A stretch of DNA of 64,000 nucleotides from Xenoacremonium recifei (lineage: Eukaryota > Ascomycota > Sordariomycetes > Hypocreales > Nectriaceae), in contig WOFQ01000046.1 of NCBI GenBank assembly GCA_012184525.1, positions 124,001 through 188,000 on the forward strand, written 5' to 3'. The translations under genes and the position numbers were made by a program. This document shows, piece after piece, positions 36,621 through 47,922 of the stretch. How positions within the stretch are numbered: position 1 is the first letter of the stretch; each line of letters starts with the position of its first letter. The notes beneath the pieces were generated by a model, which was not told where the DNA came from, did no database searches, and saw only the letters and a list, made by a program, of their open reading frames with translations.

Positions 36621-37170
36621 AGTGTAAACGCCGACGCAGGTACCCCGGAGATCATTGTTAATCCGTGGCCAATCAACAAAGAAGGAGATAGTCTATTCTG
36701 TAAACCCGATAGAAGAGGGCTCATATCGTACAGACACAGAGTGCCCAGGTGATCTGTTATTGGTGTTCATTTCTGGTCCGACAGTCTTGTCTTTCGGATT
36801 TTATGCGTGCCGGTGTAGCGCCTCGGAGTTAAGGATCAGCATTATCGACTCAAGCTCTTAATGGGTTGGCCGACATTCACGGCTCCGGATGGATCATCAC
36901 CAAAACTCGGGCAGGGTGACCAGTCCACCGTGAGCCCCAGAAAACGTCGGCGTTCAAGATCTCTGCCCTGGTCCGGAAGGAAAGCTTACCTCCGAAACAA
37001 ATGACGCACCGTTGCGGACTTGATGTGAGAAGACAATATGAGAGTTGCCATGCCGTGGAAGAATTGAGCATTTAAAGACCATCGCCGGCCGTGGTGTCGT
37101 GCTTCATGTCATCATTCCCATCACCACCACCACCAACCAACCGAGCCAACCACATTACACGCAATTCACC
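36621..37170. other. Intergenic region
   Basis: 550 bp with no supportable gene. The last 100 bp before the next start is rich in CA/AC repeats (37115-37165), typical of a 5' leader. Confidence 0.5.
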
Positions 37171-38004
37171 ATGGCGCCGGTCACCTTTCACCTTCTCTCC
37201 ATCCAGCCCTCGACCCGGCACGATGATTTCATCTTGAAGGTGAAGTCGCTTGACTCCTCCGAGAAGCCTCTCTGGTTTGGAAGAGCGCACCACTGGATCC
37301 ACGAGCCAAAGTTGTCCACAAATGCCCTTCTAGGCCCCGGTCCCGGTGCGAAGCGATGGGACTACAGTCTCATCTCGAGCGGTGGCCTTCCTGAAGCGAT
37401 CAAGACGGACATCGCTTCATCTTGGTCCATTACCGGTAACTCGCCGGACGAAATGCCGTCTGCGAAAGAAAAGACCAAGACGCTACTAGCCAAGACACCC
37501 CCGGCTCTCCCCAAGGACTGGTCTGCGTCTGATAGCTCGGGCCTGGACGCAAGCACTGCCCGCGAGGGTGTGGCATTATCTCTCGAAGAGTCTTCGCTCC
37601 CTTTGGGCTCTACGGACGGATCGCGCAAGTCATTGAAGCAGTTCACAAAGGAATTCTGCGCATCGAATCCTGGGCCTATCGTCATGTTCAATCTGCTCTC
37701 ATACCTGCCTGGCGGGCGATCCATTTACTTCGATGGGTACGTCAATGGTTTCTACAACAAGCTTGGACCCATGTACGGTGGCGATCCGATCCAGCTCTGC
37801 TTCCATGTGAATGACTGGTCAAGCAAGGCCGACGAGGAAGGAGAGAAAGGAAAATGGGAGGATGCCGTATTCGTCTGGTACCCTAGTCTGTGGCACTTTG
37901 TCAAGATGATCGATGATCCCGAGTACGCGGTGCTGGATCGACAATTCAAGCCAACCTCTCTCATCGACAACCCTCTTATCTGCTGCTCGGAGATTGAGAT
38001 CTAA
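37171..38004 (+). CDS. DUF1330-like ferredoxin-fold protein
   Basis: Single exon, 277 aa. The ATG at 37171 is preceded by a CA-rich leader. The N-terminal part (MAPVTFHLLSIQPSTRHDDF ... WFGRAHHWIHEP) resembles a small ligand-binding domain. The C-terminal part carries the dimeric alpha/beta-barrel pattern: GPIVMFNLLSYLPGGRSIYFDGYVNGFYNKLGPMYGGD, then WEDAVFVWYPSLWHFVKMIDDPEYAV. The IVMFNLL...Y and Y(P)S...F..M..DPEY elements are hallmarks of DUF1330-type proteins. No catalytic role is known. It is flanked by two decayed genes. Confidence 0.75.
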   Translation: MAPVTFHLLSIQPSTRHDDFILKVKSLDSSEKPLWFGRAHHWIHEPKLSTNALLGPGPGAKRWDYSLISSGGLPEAIKTDIASSWSITGNSPDEMPSAKEKTKTLLAKTPPALPKDWSASDSSGLDASTAREGVALSLEESSLPLGSTDGSRKSLKQFTKEFCASNPGPIVMFNLLSYLPGGRSIYFDGYVNGFYNKLGPMYGGDPIQLCFHVNDWSSKADEEGEKGKWEDAVFVWYPSLWHFVKMIDDPEYAVLDRQFKPTSLIDNPLICCSEIEI

Positions 38005-38169
38005 GATAGTACTCGGGTATATATTGTTGATGAATCATAGATGCTTTTCGAATATCCTTGCTCTCTATTCAACCCAATCCAATGCGTTTCTATTGAACCA
38101 CTTCTACAGCCTCTGCGCATACGTCTTGGAGCATGCGAGCGTGACCCTTCTCCGGCACGATCGCTATCA

Positions 38170-38786
38170 ACCACTGTGGACAATATTTTACCTACATCTA
38201 GTCTGCCCCCGCAACGGTGTGGTTTTGGACACGCTCGCATCTGCGTCGACGATGAACCCCAGCGTGGACTTACCATGCCCTCGCAGTATCGGGCGCCAGA
38301 AGTACTATTAGACATGCCACGGGACTATGCAGTAGACATGTGGCCAATTGGGCTCTTGGTACGTCCGTAACTTTCCAGTCTCTTATGGACTCCTTCATGT
38401 TGACCTTCCCTGTTCCTAGGCGTGGGATCTTCTTCAAGCAGACAGTCTCTTCCGGATTTGCGACGATGACATGGAGTGTAATGAAGCTCTTCACCTAGCT
38501 CATATGGTGTCAATAAATACTTAGTCCCCCACCCTTGGAGTTCTTGCAAAAGAGCGCAAAGTCTCGAAAATACTAGGATGAAGTTGGCAAGTGGAGAGGG
38601 ATTGTTCCCTTGCCTCCACCAGTACAACTGTAGTCCCTTGCAACGTCCTTACAAGGCGAGAGTAAGGAAGAGTTTTCGTGCTTCAACCGGGCGATGCTCC
38701 AGTGGCAGCCTGAGAGACGGCTCTCTACTGTGTATGCGTACAAGCACCCATGGCTCTTCAAATTGCAACAAACCAGCGAGATCTGA
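38170..38786 (+). pseudogene. Relic of an SRPK-type protein kinase
   Basis: The end of a kinase domain is recognisable: QYRAPEVLLDMPRDYAVDMW (activation-segment APE), a good intron (GTACGT...TTCCTAG near 38359-38420), then AWDLLQADSLF and ELHLAHMV-like CNEALHLAHMVS. A frameshift near 38523 follows; after it the frame reads SPPPLEFLQKSAKSRKY-stop-DEVGKWRGIVPLPPP, with a second in-frame TAG, and ends RAMLQWQPERRLSTVYAYKHPWLF. The order matches fungal SR-protein-kinase C-termini. The catalytic N-lobe and HRD loop are not identifiable. TAG replaces an expected Trp at the first stop. The gene is dead. Confidence 0.7.
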
Positions 38787-39508
38787 GCATAGTAATGCTT
38801 CAGACAGCAGCTAGGTCATCTGCGACGGCTCTTGCTGAGTCGTATTCAGAATTCCAGCATCGAGCGATGATGTCGCGAGCAACATTGTCGTAGGCTATGA
38901 CGGGCATCGTGCCGCTGGGTCCCTCGCGGCCGCAGGCGTCCAGTTTCGTCACGGATAATACCTAACTATTTAAGAGGGGACTCTGTTTTGTCATATCTCG
39001 GGTGAGGGCCGGCGTTATGTTAGGCATTAGAACATATTAAATCGCATCAGGATAGAATAAACGCCTTTCTCCACTTCTTCCGTCTGATGTAAGATGATTT
39101 TCTTGTGATAATGCTGCTTCTCTGGTTCGAAGTGGGGGGACATAGGCGAGTGTCGAATGTCGTATCAACGGCGAGCCCCGAAGTCCACTGCGAGAGATTC
39201 GTTCGAAGGCCGTAAATGTAGGCTAGAAACGGCGGGCTCTGACTAGCAGCTTAGGCTTGGGCTCTCTGATAAGCGTACGAAGTTGTTCGTAATGCTCAAC
39301 GTGCCAGGTCCGAGGAGCCGTCCGAGGAGCCAAACGATGTCTCGCCACATCGAACCAAGCACCGGGCCTCTTTGATGGAACAGGGTTTTTTGCCACCCTC
39401 TGAGCAATTTTCTGCTTGTTGATCTGTTGCGTATATTACAAAACACACAAAGCTTACAAAAATCCTCCCCAACACCAGTCATCAATATCGTTAAGTGCTG
39501 AAATATGA
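38787..39508. other. Intergenic region
   Basis: 720 bp between the kinase relic and the dioxygenase gene; a short minus-strand frame at 39243-39485 has no protein signature. Confidence 0.5.
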
Positions 39509-40872
39509 TTAAGATCTGTACGCCTGTGGTGCCTCAGCGCTCTCCATTGTGCACTGCCACAGCAGTCTGTCCATCCCATCCAAATTTCCCGTGATACTGT
39601 GCCATATGCCTTTGTTATGGAAGACTACAAGGTCGCCCTCCTGCCATGAATGAGCGTATACGTATTCGGGCGACATGGCCTTCTTCTGCAAAGAACGCGT
39701 GATTCTTCGGACCTCGCCAATGTCATCGATCGTTGTTACTTCGCCCGTCTTAGGGTCAACAGTCCGGAGTGCGTATACGCAGCAGCCGTTGATCTGTAGA
39801 GTCGGGAACTCAGGGCCTCTAGGATTCTTCCATACCATCTATCTTCTATGTTAGAGCAGATCATTCCTACGTAGAATCTTTGACCAAAGGGCATTGAATC
39901 AATGAAAGGGGGGAGACATACTGGATGGGCCTGCGTCTTCTCCCAGGTCCAGGCTGGCAGGTCATCCAAGGGCCGTTCTTTGCCCTTCGACGCGATGGAC
40001 AACCCATCTTTGGTTGCCCTACAGTCGCGAATGAACTCGTAGGCTCGCGGCGCATATTGCACCGTTGTGTTGAGAGCAAACTCCTTTTCTTCGTCGCTCA
40101 AGAGTTGGTATGCTCTCGCTCCGCATACAACTGGAATAGGGGTGTCAGCAACTAGGGGACCGGGATGGGAACTCGCGACTCACAAGCAGTTGCTCCAGGC
40201 GCAATCTCCATGGTCTTTCCGTTCTCAAACACAATCTTCTGGTTGCTTGTGTCTGGGATCTTGATTCCGTGGATGAGAGTGACTCTACCAGGCATTCGCT
40301 CGTACAAAGGGGCATCCATATGCCATCGATAGAACCGCGTCTGCCCATCCTTGAGCTCCTCCTCCGACAGTGGCTCATCATGGAACTCTGCTTGATTCTT
40401 GTCCAACTTTTTAGTCCCCGCTAGAGAATTGTGTAAGAATAATTCTTACCACATGTTTGAGTTTGATCTCAGGGATGCCCTCATAGTTCCTGACAGTGCC
40501 GCTTCCCAAGACAGACACTTGAGGTGCGCGGGGAATTCGATCACCCCCGTTTGCAGACAGGATGCTGTCCTTGTCTTTGACATGTTTGTCGCCACCCGAA
40601 TGCACATTCTTCACATGGTCATCCCAAACACCAGCCAGTTTCGGAAGCACGTTGGGGTCGATTCCAAGTTGCTTTCTGAATACCAACACTGAATGTTCAA
40701 ACAGAGCGTCCCTCAACAAACTCCGCTCTTCTTCTGTGATGGTAGATGGATCGACAAAGGGGTTTTCGCCCCTGACAAAAACTTCGGCACCGATCCAAGT
40801 GTCCTTCCTCAGGGAAGGCGAGAGTGGCCGGATCTCGAACTTGGCCGAGGAGGGCGACGAGGCTGACGGCAT
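39509..40872 (-). CDS. XanA-like Fe(II)/2-oxoglutarate dioxygenase
   Basis: Four exons, 40872-40450, 40406-40184, 40130-39922, 39838-39509; 394 aa. The first intron is only 43 bp. TauD-type double-stranded beta-helix: iron ligands His170 and Asp172 in FYRWHMDAPLYE and the distal His365 in VVFHNKGIWHSITG. The inserted region between strands (RAYEFIRDCRATKDGLS ... LPAWTWEKTQAHPMVWKNP) and the GATAFVCGARAYQLLSDEEKEFA segment are typical of the XanA subfamily, which hydroxylates xanthine to uric acid in fungi (established for A. nidulans). Divergent from an NCS1 purine/pyrimidine-type permease, which strengthens a purine role. MPGR after the HxD motif departs from my memory of XanA, so another substrate cannot be excluded. 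Confidence 0.83.
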
Positions 40873-41518
40873 GGCGAGTTTGCGTTATCACCGGGAGAGA
40901 GATAGTCTAAGTTCTGCTACGTTCTAGATGAGACGGAGATTGGCGTCTACTATATCTTGATCGATGAGCCTTTTTAGCGGATATTTCTTGGCCACGGGAC
41001 AGAAATAGCTCGACCGAGATGCGTTCCCTCCCGGCAGGATGGAGAATGCGGAACATCGCGGGGTGGGTTCAGGGTAGCTGTCATGCGAATCATCCACGGG
41101 GTATTCTCCGGCTGAGAGAGACCCTTGCTTTTGTGTTTATACCCGGGCCGTGATTAGCTATTCCCGTGACTCAAATCCAGCCCGGGTGATTGGCGGGTCG
41201 GGCTAGATGGAAGTCGTCCGGACGCACTCGGCAGTCCTTATCTCCCTGTTGGTTGACCCCGGTTGTGGTGGAAGTGAGCCGGCCCACGGCAGTCGCTAAT
41301 AGGCTCGCTATCGTTTCTCCCCATGCGTGAACACGAATTGGACCCTACCTCAGTGCAACTTCAGCTTCCAGGGTTGTGCAGCCATAAAAGCAGTGATGAC
41401 CCAGCCAGGGGCAGATCCTGCGCCGCGAGTCTGAGTCCAACTCCAGCCCGGCGCGACACTCCAGTCCTGCTCTCGAGTCAACACCAATTACGCCTCTCTT
41501 TTGCCTTGCCCGTAAACA
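40873..41518. promoter_or_regulatory. Bidirectional promoter, dioxygenase / NCS1 permease
   Basis: 646 bp between divergent starts. Three HGATAR matches to the nitrogen regulator AreA: TGATAA as TTATCA at 40885-40890, AGATAG at 40900-40905, and AGATAA as TTATCT at 41238-41243. I found no CGG-N6-CCG (UaY-type) site. Confidence 0.55.
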
Positions 41519-43186
41519 ATGGCGATCCTCGACACGTCCAAGGTCAAGCGCCGCCTCACCAGCGTCTCGGCCTGGGAGCTGCCCAAGCAGTCCTCGACAC
41601 TGGCGCCTCCACACGTCTGGTCCAACTCGGACATGGACCCGGTGAGGCCGGAGGACCAGACCTGGAGTGTTTGGACGTGGATGGGATACTGGGCCTCCGA
41701 TGCCATCAACATCGGTACCTGGGAGGCGGCGTCGTCGATCATCGCGGTTGGGCTGACCTGGCGAGACGCCATCCCCATCGTCGTCGTGGGCACGCTCTGC
41801 GTCGCCATCCCCATGGTCCTCAACGGCGCCATCGGTGCGCGACTCCATATCCCGTTCTCCGTCGCGGTTCGTGCCGGCTTCGGCTACTACTTGGCGTACT
41901 ACTGCATCATCTCCCGCGCCGTCCTGGCCTCGTTCTGGCTCGGCATCCAGAGCGTCAGCGGCTCGCAATGCATCACCGTCATGCTGGAGGCCATCTGGCC
42001 GTCCTACAAGCACATCCACAACGGCCTGGCCACCAGTGCGGGCATCGACACCCAGGGCATGATCTCGTACTTCCTGTTCTGGCTCATCCAGATGCCGCTG
42101 CTCCTGGTGCCGCCGCAGAAGCTGCGCTACCTCTTCCTCACCAAGATGATCCTCGCGCCGGTCGTTGCCCTCGCCACGCTCGGCTGGTGCGTCCATCGCG
42201 CTGGCGGCGGTGGTGAGATTTGGCATCTGCCCGCGTCCGTCAGCGGTTCGGACCGGGCCTGGCTCTGGATCTCCTGCATGACCTCCATCACCGGCTCCTG
42301 GTCGACCATGGCCTGCAACATCCCCGATTTCTCGCGATATTCCAGGACCACCCGCATCCAGTTTGTCCAGCTGCCCTTCATCCCCTTCATCTTCACCATC
42401 TGCTCCGTCTTTGGCATCATCACCACCTCCGCCGCTTACGTGATCTGGGGAGAGTACTATTGGAACCCCCTGGACATCCTGGGCCAATGGCTGGAGATGG
42501 GACATGGGGGACGCGCGGGGGCCTTCTTCTGTGCTGCTGCCTGGTTCGTCATTCAGGTGTGCTCAAACATCACCGCCAATTCCATCTCTGCCGCCAACGA
42601 TCTCACCGTCTTGTTCCCCCGCTGGGTCAACATCCACCGCGGCTGCATCATCGCGGCGCTGGTTGGCGGCTGGGTCTTTGTGCCATGGAAGATCCTGGCT
42701 TCTGCCGGCAGCTTCCTCTCCTTCATGGGCGGCTATGCCGTCTTTCTCGGCCCCATTGCTGGCATCTTGATGTCTGACTACTGGATTGTCCGCCGACAGC
42801 ACGTCGACGTCCCGGCTATGTACAATCCCGACGGCCGGTACCATTACTGGAACGGCATCAACTGGCGCGCTCTCTTGACTCTTCTTGTTGCGTCGACGCC
42901 GAACGTTCCGGGCCTGGCACACGCCATCAACTCCCACACCGTCCATATCAATGCGGGGGCGCAGCACCTCTACACTTTTAACTGGCTGTTCGGGTTTGCT
43001 GTCTCAACTTTCTTGTACCCTGTTCTTTCATTTATTTTCCCTCCCCGCGACTCATTTGTTGCGAAGACCATTTACGGGTTTGATTCGAACATCGAAGGAA
43101 CAGGGTCAGAGGAAGAGACGCCTAATGCGCCCATGGAGACTGGGGAGAAGAACATCATGTCCACTGGGATCAAGGATCAAGAATGA
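41519..43186 (+). CDS. NCS1-family nucleobase/allantoin permease (Fur type)
   Basis: Single exon, 555 aa, GC-rich. NCS1 hallmarks: a soluble N-terminus ending in SVWTWMGYWASDAINIGTWEAASS, the VRAGFGYYLAYYCIISRAVLASFWLGIQ region (TM3-4), ACNIPDFSRYSRTTR in the mid-loop, and GGYAVFLGPIAGILMSDYWIVRRQHVDVPAMYNPDGRYHYWNGINWRA near TM10-11. Fungal Fur proteins carry uracil, allantoin, uric acid or related purines with protons across the plasma membrane. Divergent from the XanA-like dioxygenase, so import of purine for oxidation is a sensible joint role. Two very long frames overlapping it on both strands (for example 41345-42505 minus) are shadows caused by its codon use. Confidence 0.92.
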   Translation: MAILDTSKVKRRLTSVSAWELPKQSSTLAPPHVWSNSDMDPVRPEDQTWSVWTWMGYWASDAINIGTWEAASSIIAVGLTWRDAIPIVVVGTLCVAIPMVLNGAIGARLHIPFSVAVRAGFGYYLAYYCIISRAVLASFWLGIQSVSGSQCITVMLEAIWPSYKHIHNGLATSAGIDTQGMISYFLFWLIQMPLLLVPPQKLRYLFLTKMILAPVVALATLGWCVHRAGGGGEIWHLPASVSGSDRAWLWISCMTSITGSWSTMACNIPDFSRYSRTTRIQFVQLPFIPFIFTICSVFGIITTSAAYVIWGEYYWNPLDILGQWLEMGHGGRAGAFFCAAAWFVIQVCSNITANSISAANDLTVLFPRWVNIHRGCIIAALVGGWVFVPWKILASAGSFLSFMGGYAVFLGPIAGILMSDYWIVRRQHVDVPAMYNPDGRYHYWNGINWRALLTLLVASTPNVPGLAHAINSHTVHINAGAQHLYTFNWLFGFAVSTFLYPVLSFIFPPRDSFVAKTIYGFDSNIEGTGSEEETPNAPMETGEKNIMSTGIKDQE

Positions 43187-43593
43187 TATCTAGATAGCTT
43201 TTGACTATTATTTAATGTGACGACGAGATACGCGGTGAGTGTCTCATGCTGGGTTCAGACTTCAACAAAGAACGCACACGTGTTAAAAATGCGACCCTGA
43301 CGATGCTATTAGTCATTGCAAATGAAGCAATGAAACCTTATTATGCGAGCCAACACGAGCCAACACATGCCGGCAGGGTCTGAGCGACGCCCTGTAGAAT
43401 GCGCTGGAGGGTTGTTCTTTGTTGGTTCGGGGACGGGACAGTCCTCTTCCAGGTTAGCATCTCCGCCTGAAATCTAAGTTCTTAGTGGCCGAGACACCTG
43501 GTCAGAGATAAGACTGCTTATCGCTTCCCCGGCGAACTAAACTCGACTCCTCCCTCCTCAATCAATTCTCCGACATCACCGCCACCATCCGGG
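43187..43593. other. Spacer between permease and regulator gene
   Basis: About 400 bp containing the permease 3' end and the regulator promoter. No gene. Confidence 0.5.
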
Positions 43594-45945
43594 ATGAATG
43601 AGGCGCCCAGTTTCAGAGCACGCGTCTCCCAGAGGCCGTCGAAGTCTTGCTTAGGTGAATGCTTCGCTTCCACCGAGATCTGAACATTCTTTCTCATGCA
43701 TCTCACAGAATGCAGGAAGCGGAAAGTAAAATGTGACAAGCAGGCTCCCTGCCAGCAATGCATCAGGCAGGGAAGGCCGGAGAAGTGCATCTTCGAGATC
43801 GTACAGCTCAGCACGAAGAACACCAAAAGCCGCGGCGAGCTCGAGTTTCTTCGTGAGTTGACCACGTCTCTCAACGGTCTGGACGGGCCCAAAGCCAGAG
43901 CCGACGCTATCAACTTAGTCCGACGACGGGTTCACCTCCTGGAGACAGGAAAAGAGCTTCGCATTTCATCAGACGCAGGCACGTCAGAGCGAGAGACCTC
44001 CGCAGATACTTCGCATTCAAGCCCAGAAGCCCGAAAAGATGAAACATTTGCCACGGCTATGGCTCTCTTGCGCCTTGGTCGAGGCTATCCAGATCAGGTA
44101 AACCAACAACCCGGTGAACCCATACCTTCGTCAGAGATATTGCAGAATACAATCAAAGAACTAGCCCCAGAGAGAGAATCTGCCGTCTGCCTCATTCGAT
44201 ACTATCTTGATCATCTTGCCTGGCATCATCCCGCCATACATGCCCCGACCTTCTTCGAGGAATGCGAGATGTATTGGGCGACCGACGAATGCAAAAGTCC
44301 GCTCTGGCTCGCGTTGTACTTTGCTGTCCTTAGTGTATGTTGTCAAATATTTGGCCTCTTTTCATGACTGACACAAACTACTACTTCATAGGCTGCTTCA
44401 TGGAATCTTTATACTCCAGCCTGCACATGTGGGCAACATGATGACGAAGGTATGCTTGGCGATGTTCCCAAACCGGAAATCTCATGATTAATCCCTGCTA
44501 GAACAATTGAGAGATATGTGCCGGAAGTATTATGATATCATGGTGAAGCTATTATACGATTTCGACTTCATGTCTAACTATTCTCGTGAGTTCAGACGTA
44601 ACAATAATATCTGACTTCAACTGACATGGACCAGTCTACGCCATACAGGCCGTGATTATTGGCACTATGGTAGCCCATTCTCTGGGCAAGGCGAAGCAGC
44701 ATATGATTCTGCTCAGTGCTTGCTTACGCACAGCCCAGTGCTTGGGTGTGTCGCATCAAGGCCAACCCAAGCCCGACGATAGGCCGCCTCTGTCTGACCA
44801 GTCTATGGAAGCTTTCAACACTTTCTTTGGTGAAGAGGTTATTAGGAGAGTGTGGTGGCAGCTCCTCGTGCAAGACTATTTTCTCATTCCCCTTGCGGGA
44901 GCCTATGGCATGTTACGGGACGTTAATATGCTTGAATCTTCGCTGACTTCCATTAGGTGTCAACCCGCGTCATTGGTCAACCCCTCTTCCTCGTAATTGT
45001 GATGATTATGATACGAAGGAGAAGCCATCGTCAGAGCCAACAATCAGTTCCTATTGCATTGCTCTGGGAAAGAGTTAGTTCCCTCTATTGAATTTCTCTC
45101 AGTCAGCTAATCCTGACTATTCAGTCGCTTTATTGATCCCCGAACTCATTGATGGCCTTGGATCTGCGACATCGCCACACTCTGTAGAGGAGCAGTACCT
45201 CCATGTCCAACACATAGATGCCAAGATGAGGCAGTTGGTTGGCGACCTGCCGCCGTTTCTGAAGCCCGAAACTGAACAAGATCCAAATTGGCCTCCATGG
45301 GTCCAAGTCGCAAGGACAGCAATGACTATCAGTGCTGCAGATAAGGTGAGTTACCACGAGATTTTGAGTCCCAATGGATGACTGAATACTAATACTTTCA
45401 AGATTATCATGATCCATCGTGGTTTTCTTAGCCGTTGCTTCCAGGATCCAGTGACATTTGCATTCACGAGGAAGACATGCGTGGCTGCTTCAATGACGAT
45501 TCTGAACGAGTTCCACAGAATCAAGGCGACAAATATTGTCAAACTCTGGATTGTGCCAACATTCACCGTCGGGGCTGCAATAATCATCTACCTAGATATT
45601 ATATGCAGCCGCAACCAGAGCCAATCGGCTGTACAGCTGGTATGGGATACCGTCGATTACCTCAAGGCGCTGAGCCACGATGCGATATGCCGTAGAGGCG
45701 TCTATCTACTTGAGACGCTGATTGAGCAACGGAGTCCCAATCCCGATAAGCCGGGGCAGAATCAGATCAAGACTGAAGAGAATGAGCAGCCTATGGAGGA
45801 GATTGCGGATACAATTTGGGTGGCGGATCCTGCTATACAAGACCCTATGTCCAACGAGTTCCTTGACAATCTAATAGGCGGTCCTGAGCTGGCGGATTTC
45901 TTTGGGGCATATGCACCTTATGATCTATCCACAGCGCAATATTAA
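43594..45945 (+). CDS. Zn2Cys6 transcription factor, one-base frameshift
   Basis: Seven exons: 43594-43654, 43709-44334, 44392-44449, 44502-44585, 44635-45073, 45125-45345, 45403-45945. The first intron completes the zinc cluster (KSCLECRKRKVKC-DKQAPCQQC-IRQGRPEKC). The middle domain is fungal_trans-type (YYLDHLAWHHPAIHAPTFFEE, EVIRRVWWQLLVQDYF). In exon 5 the frame ends at a TAA near 44994, but the +1-shifted frame continues with family-like sequence (GVNPRHWSTPLPRNCDDYD) and splices in phase into exons 6 and 7. One base too many lies around 44950-44958 (after TSI). No splice option with the right phase repairs this. With one base discounted the product would be about 676 aa, a normal length. 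Either the copy is broken or the sequence has an error. It lies beside the purine-type pair. Confidence 0.75.
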
Positions 45946-46189
45946 AGAGCGAGAATGGCCATCTAATGAGTTCATCATTTATTAGTCCGTCGACTTGCTA
46001 CCAAAGTTCTCATCAAGACTTCCTCAGACTATTTACAGCCCATTAATTTCACTTGGAAGTCCTGAGACCCCTTGAAGTTCTAGCTTGACTTGTAACTCCA
46101 CTCATGGGCCAATAGCAGTGTAGCCAATGCTTCCTCGTATGCATTGCCATACTCGTCTTTCGCTCAGTCATACTCACTGTTGGGAAAGT

Positions 46190-46749
46190 CTAGTAGAGGC
46201 CAACACAAATGTCACCCTTGACACGGGCTGTGAGGTGGACCTCGGCCTCTAGGTCGAGCTTGATGCCGACGAGGAGAGCAGCAGTCTTCTGCTTGCCCTC
46301 GTCGTCGGTGGCACCCCTGAGAAGCTGGCCTGAGGAGGGGATCAACATCCTTCAAGTGCATACGTTTACGTCTGATCTTATACATACCAGCAGGCTGGGA
46401 GAGACCAGTAGAGGTGGGCAGAGGAACAACAAACTGCTGCTTCTTGGAGCGGCGGCCACCTCGGGCCTGACCGTCAGACTCGGAGTCGCTCTGGTAGGCG
46501 AGGTTGGAGGGGTTGGTCTTCGCAAGGGCGGCGGAGCTGCGGAGGATTATCAGCCTCTGGATGTTCAGGATTTATCGAGAGTTGTCTCATTAGCTGATGC
46601 TTACACGCTGGGGGCCGGCTTGGGCACGGTCGACGTAGGGCTATGGAGAGTTCATTCAGCATGAAAGTTCCGACAGACACAACCAGCAGTTCCTAGCTAA
46701 TTGAAGCTGCGAAAGAAGCCAAGGCGAATACTTACGCAGGTGCAGACAT
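46190..46749 (-). CDS. Small conserved fungal protein, 112 aa
   Basis: Four exons, 46749-46736 (only 14 nt), 46640-46605, 46536-46388, 46329-46190; all phases agree. The N-terminus is Ala/Pro/Ser/Thr-rich (MSAPAPTSTVPKPAPS), a basic stretch follows (RGGRRSKKQQF), and the C-terminus alternates hydrophobic and charged residues (AALLVGIKLDLEAEVHLTARVKGDICVGLY), which suggests a beta-rich amphipathic domain. I do not recognise a family. The tiny first exons mean the gene is easily missed. Confidence comes from the clean splice phase and the protein-like C-terminus. Confidence 0.7.
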
Positions 46750-47922
46750 GGTGCTTCTTTGGAACGAGAAAGGGAGGAGATGGTCAAAGTCGAGACTTTG
46801 CTTAAGAGACTGGCGCGGAGAGGACTCAATTGTTGCTGTTGGCGAGGAAGCCATCCAGCACTGCCACACCCAAGCTATCTTTTATACTTCTTCGTGAGCA
46901 TCCGTCGGCTTCATCGGCTATTCCAAAGACCTCGATCTGCATCTTCGTCAAAGCACAAAACGCAACTGTCGAAAAGAATCCGGCGTGCCCTCCCGGACAA
47001 ATCTCGAGAGTCCATCCCAGACCCTCCTCGCGGCCGCGCTTCATCCACTTCAAAACCAGATCAACCTTGTAATCAAGATTCCAAAAGCGCCGTACATCTT
47101 TCCTTTCTGAGACACACGGCATTGCCCTCAGACTCCTGAGATTGATTGTGGATATCGTCGTCGTGCGGCTGAAGCTACCATTGGATCTAAAGATCCCCAG
47201 ATGACACGTCTTCGCGATATCATCCGATACTTTCCTGCACAACATAGCACAATTAGCGTCTCTTCCGATTCCCCGCCGTCGATATCCCGCGATTCAGTCT
47301 CGGCAAGTCTTCAAATATATCCTGTGGAGGCTGGGGCAACCCGCAAGAACAGGGATGTGCCCGGTCTTAGAGGGTTACTTGGAACACCGGAGAACTTCGT
47401 GGCGGCCCCGGAAGATTTGATCTCTGCCTCTAACATCGGCCCATGCCGGCTATATGTGGGGGATTGATATATACCGCTACTGCAATAGAATCCCTCGAGT
47501 ATCTTGACCTCCATTTTGGCCTCCACACAGCCGCATGTTTCGCATATGCGGGTCGGAGAACAACACGGACACCTTCAAGGCGCTTCCTTTGTCTAATGTC
47601 GGATAGAAATGTGCCCAATTGAAGAGAGATTAGCCGGTTAGCCAGTCGGGACCGGATCTGAGGATCGCATGATCTCGGCTCAACGACGTGGCCCAGCCTC
47701 TCAAGGCCTCGGGAGGTAACTCTCCGTCAATATCGTGGCGTCAACTTCGTATGCAGAGTAAATCCCTCGGATTTCAACCCCATCTGTGTAGATCTCAAGA
47801 GCCTGAACGCACTGGGAATCTCTGATCCCATGCCGATACCCCGGAATTTCTTTACTTGTACACATCACAAGTTCTCGTATCAAGTCCGAGGCTTCAACTT
47901 GCCGGGAACCACGCAATAACTC
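46750..47922. other. Divergent intergenic region
   Basis: 1.17 kb between starts of two divergent genes. Frames present (for example 46826-47245 minus, 47201-47467 plus) lack any recognisable feature. Confidence 0.5.

Noticed and set aside
41323..42505. Very long frames on both strands (297 aa plus, 386 aa minus) over the NCS1 gene
   Set aside because: They overlap a complete NCS1 permease, consist of His/Arg/Gly/Asp-rich low-information sequence, and arise from its GC-rich third positions.
44870..45000. Intron that would repair the regulator frameshift
   Set aside because: Available GT donors have the wrong phase, or the intron would remove the conserved RRVWWQLLVQDYF segment.
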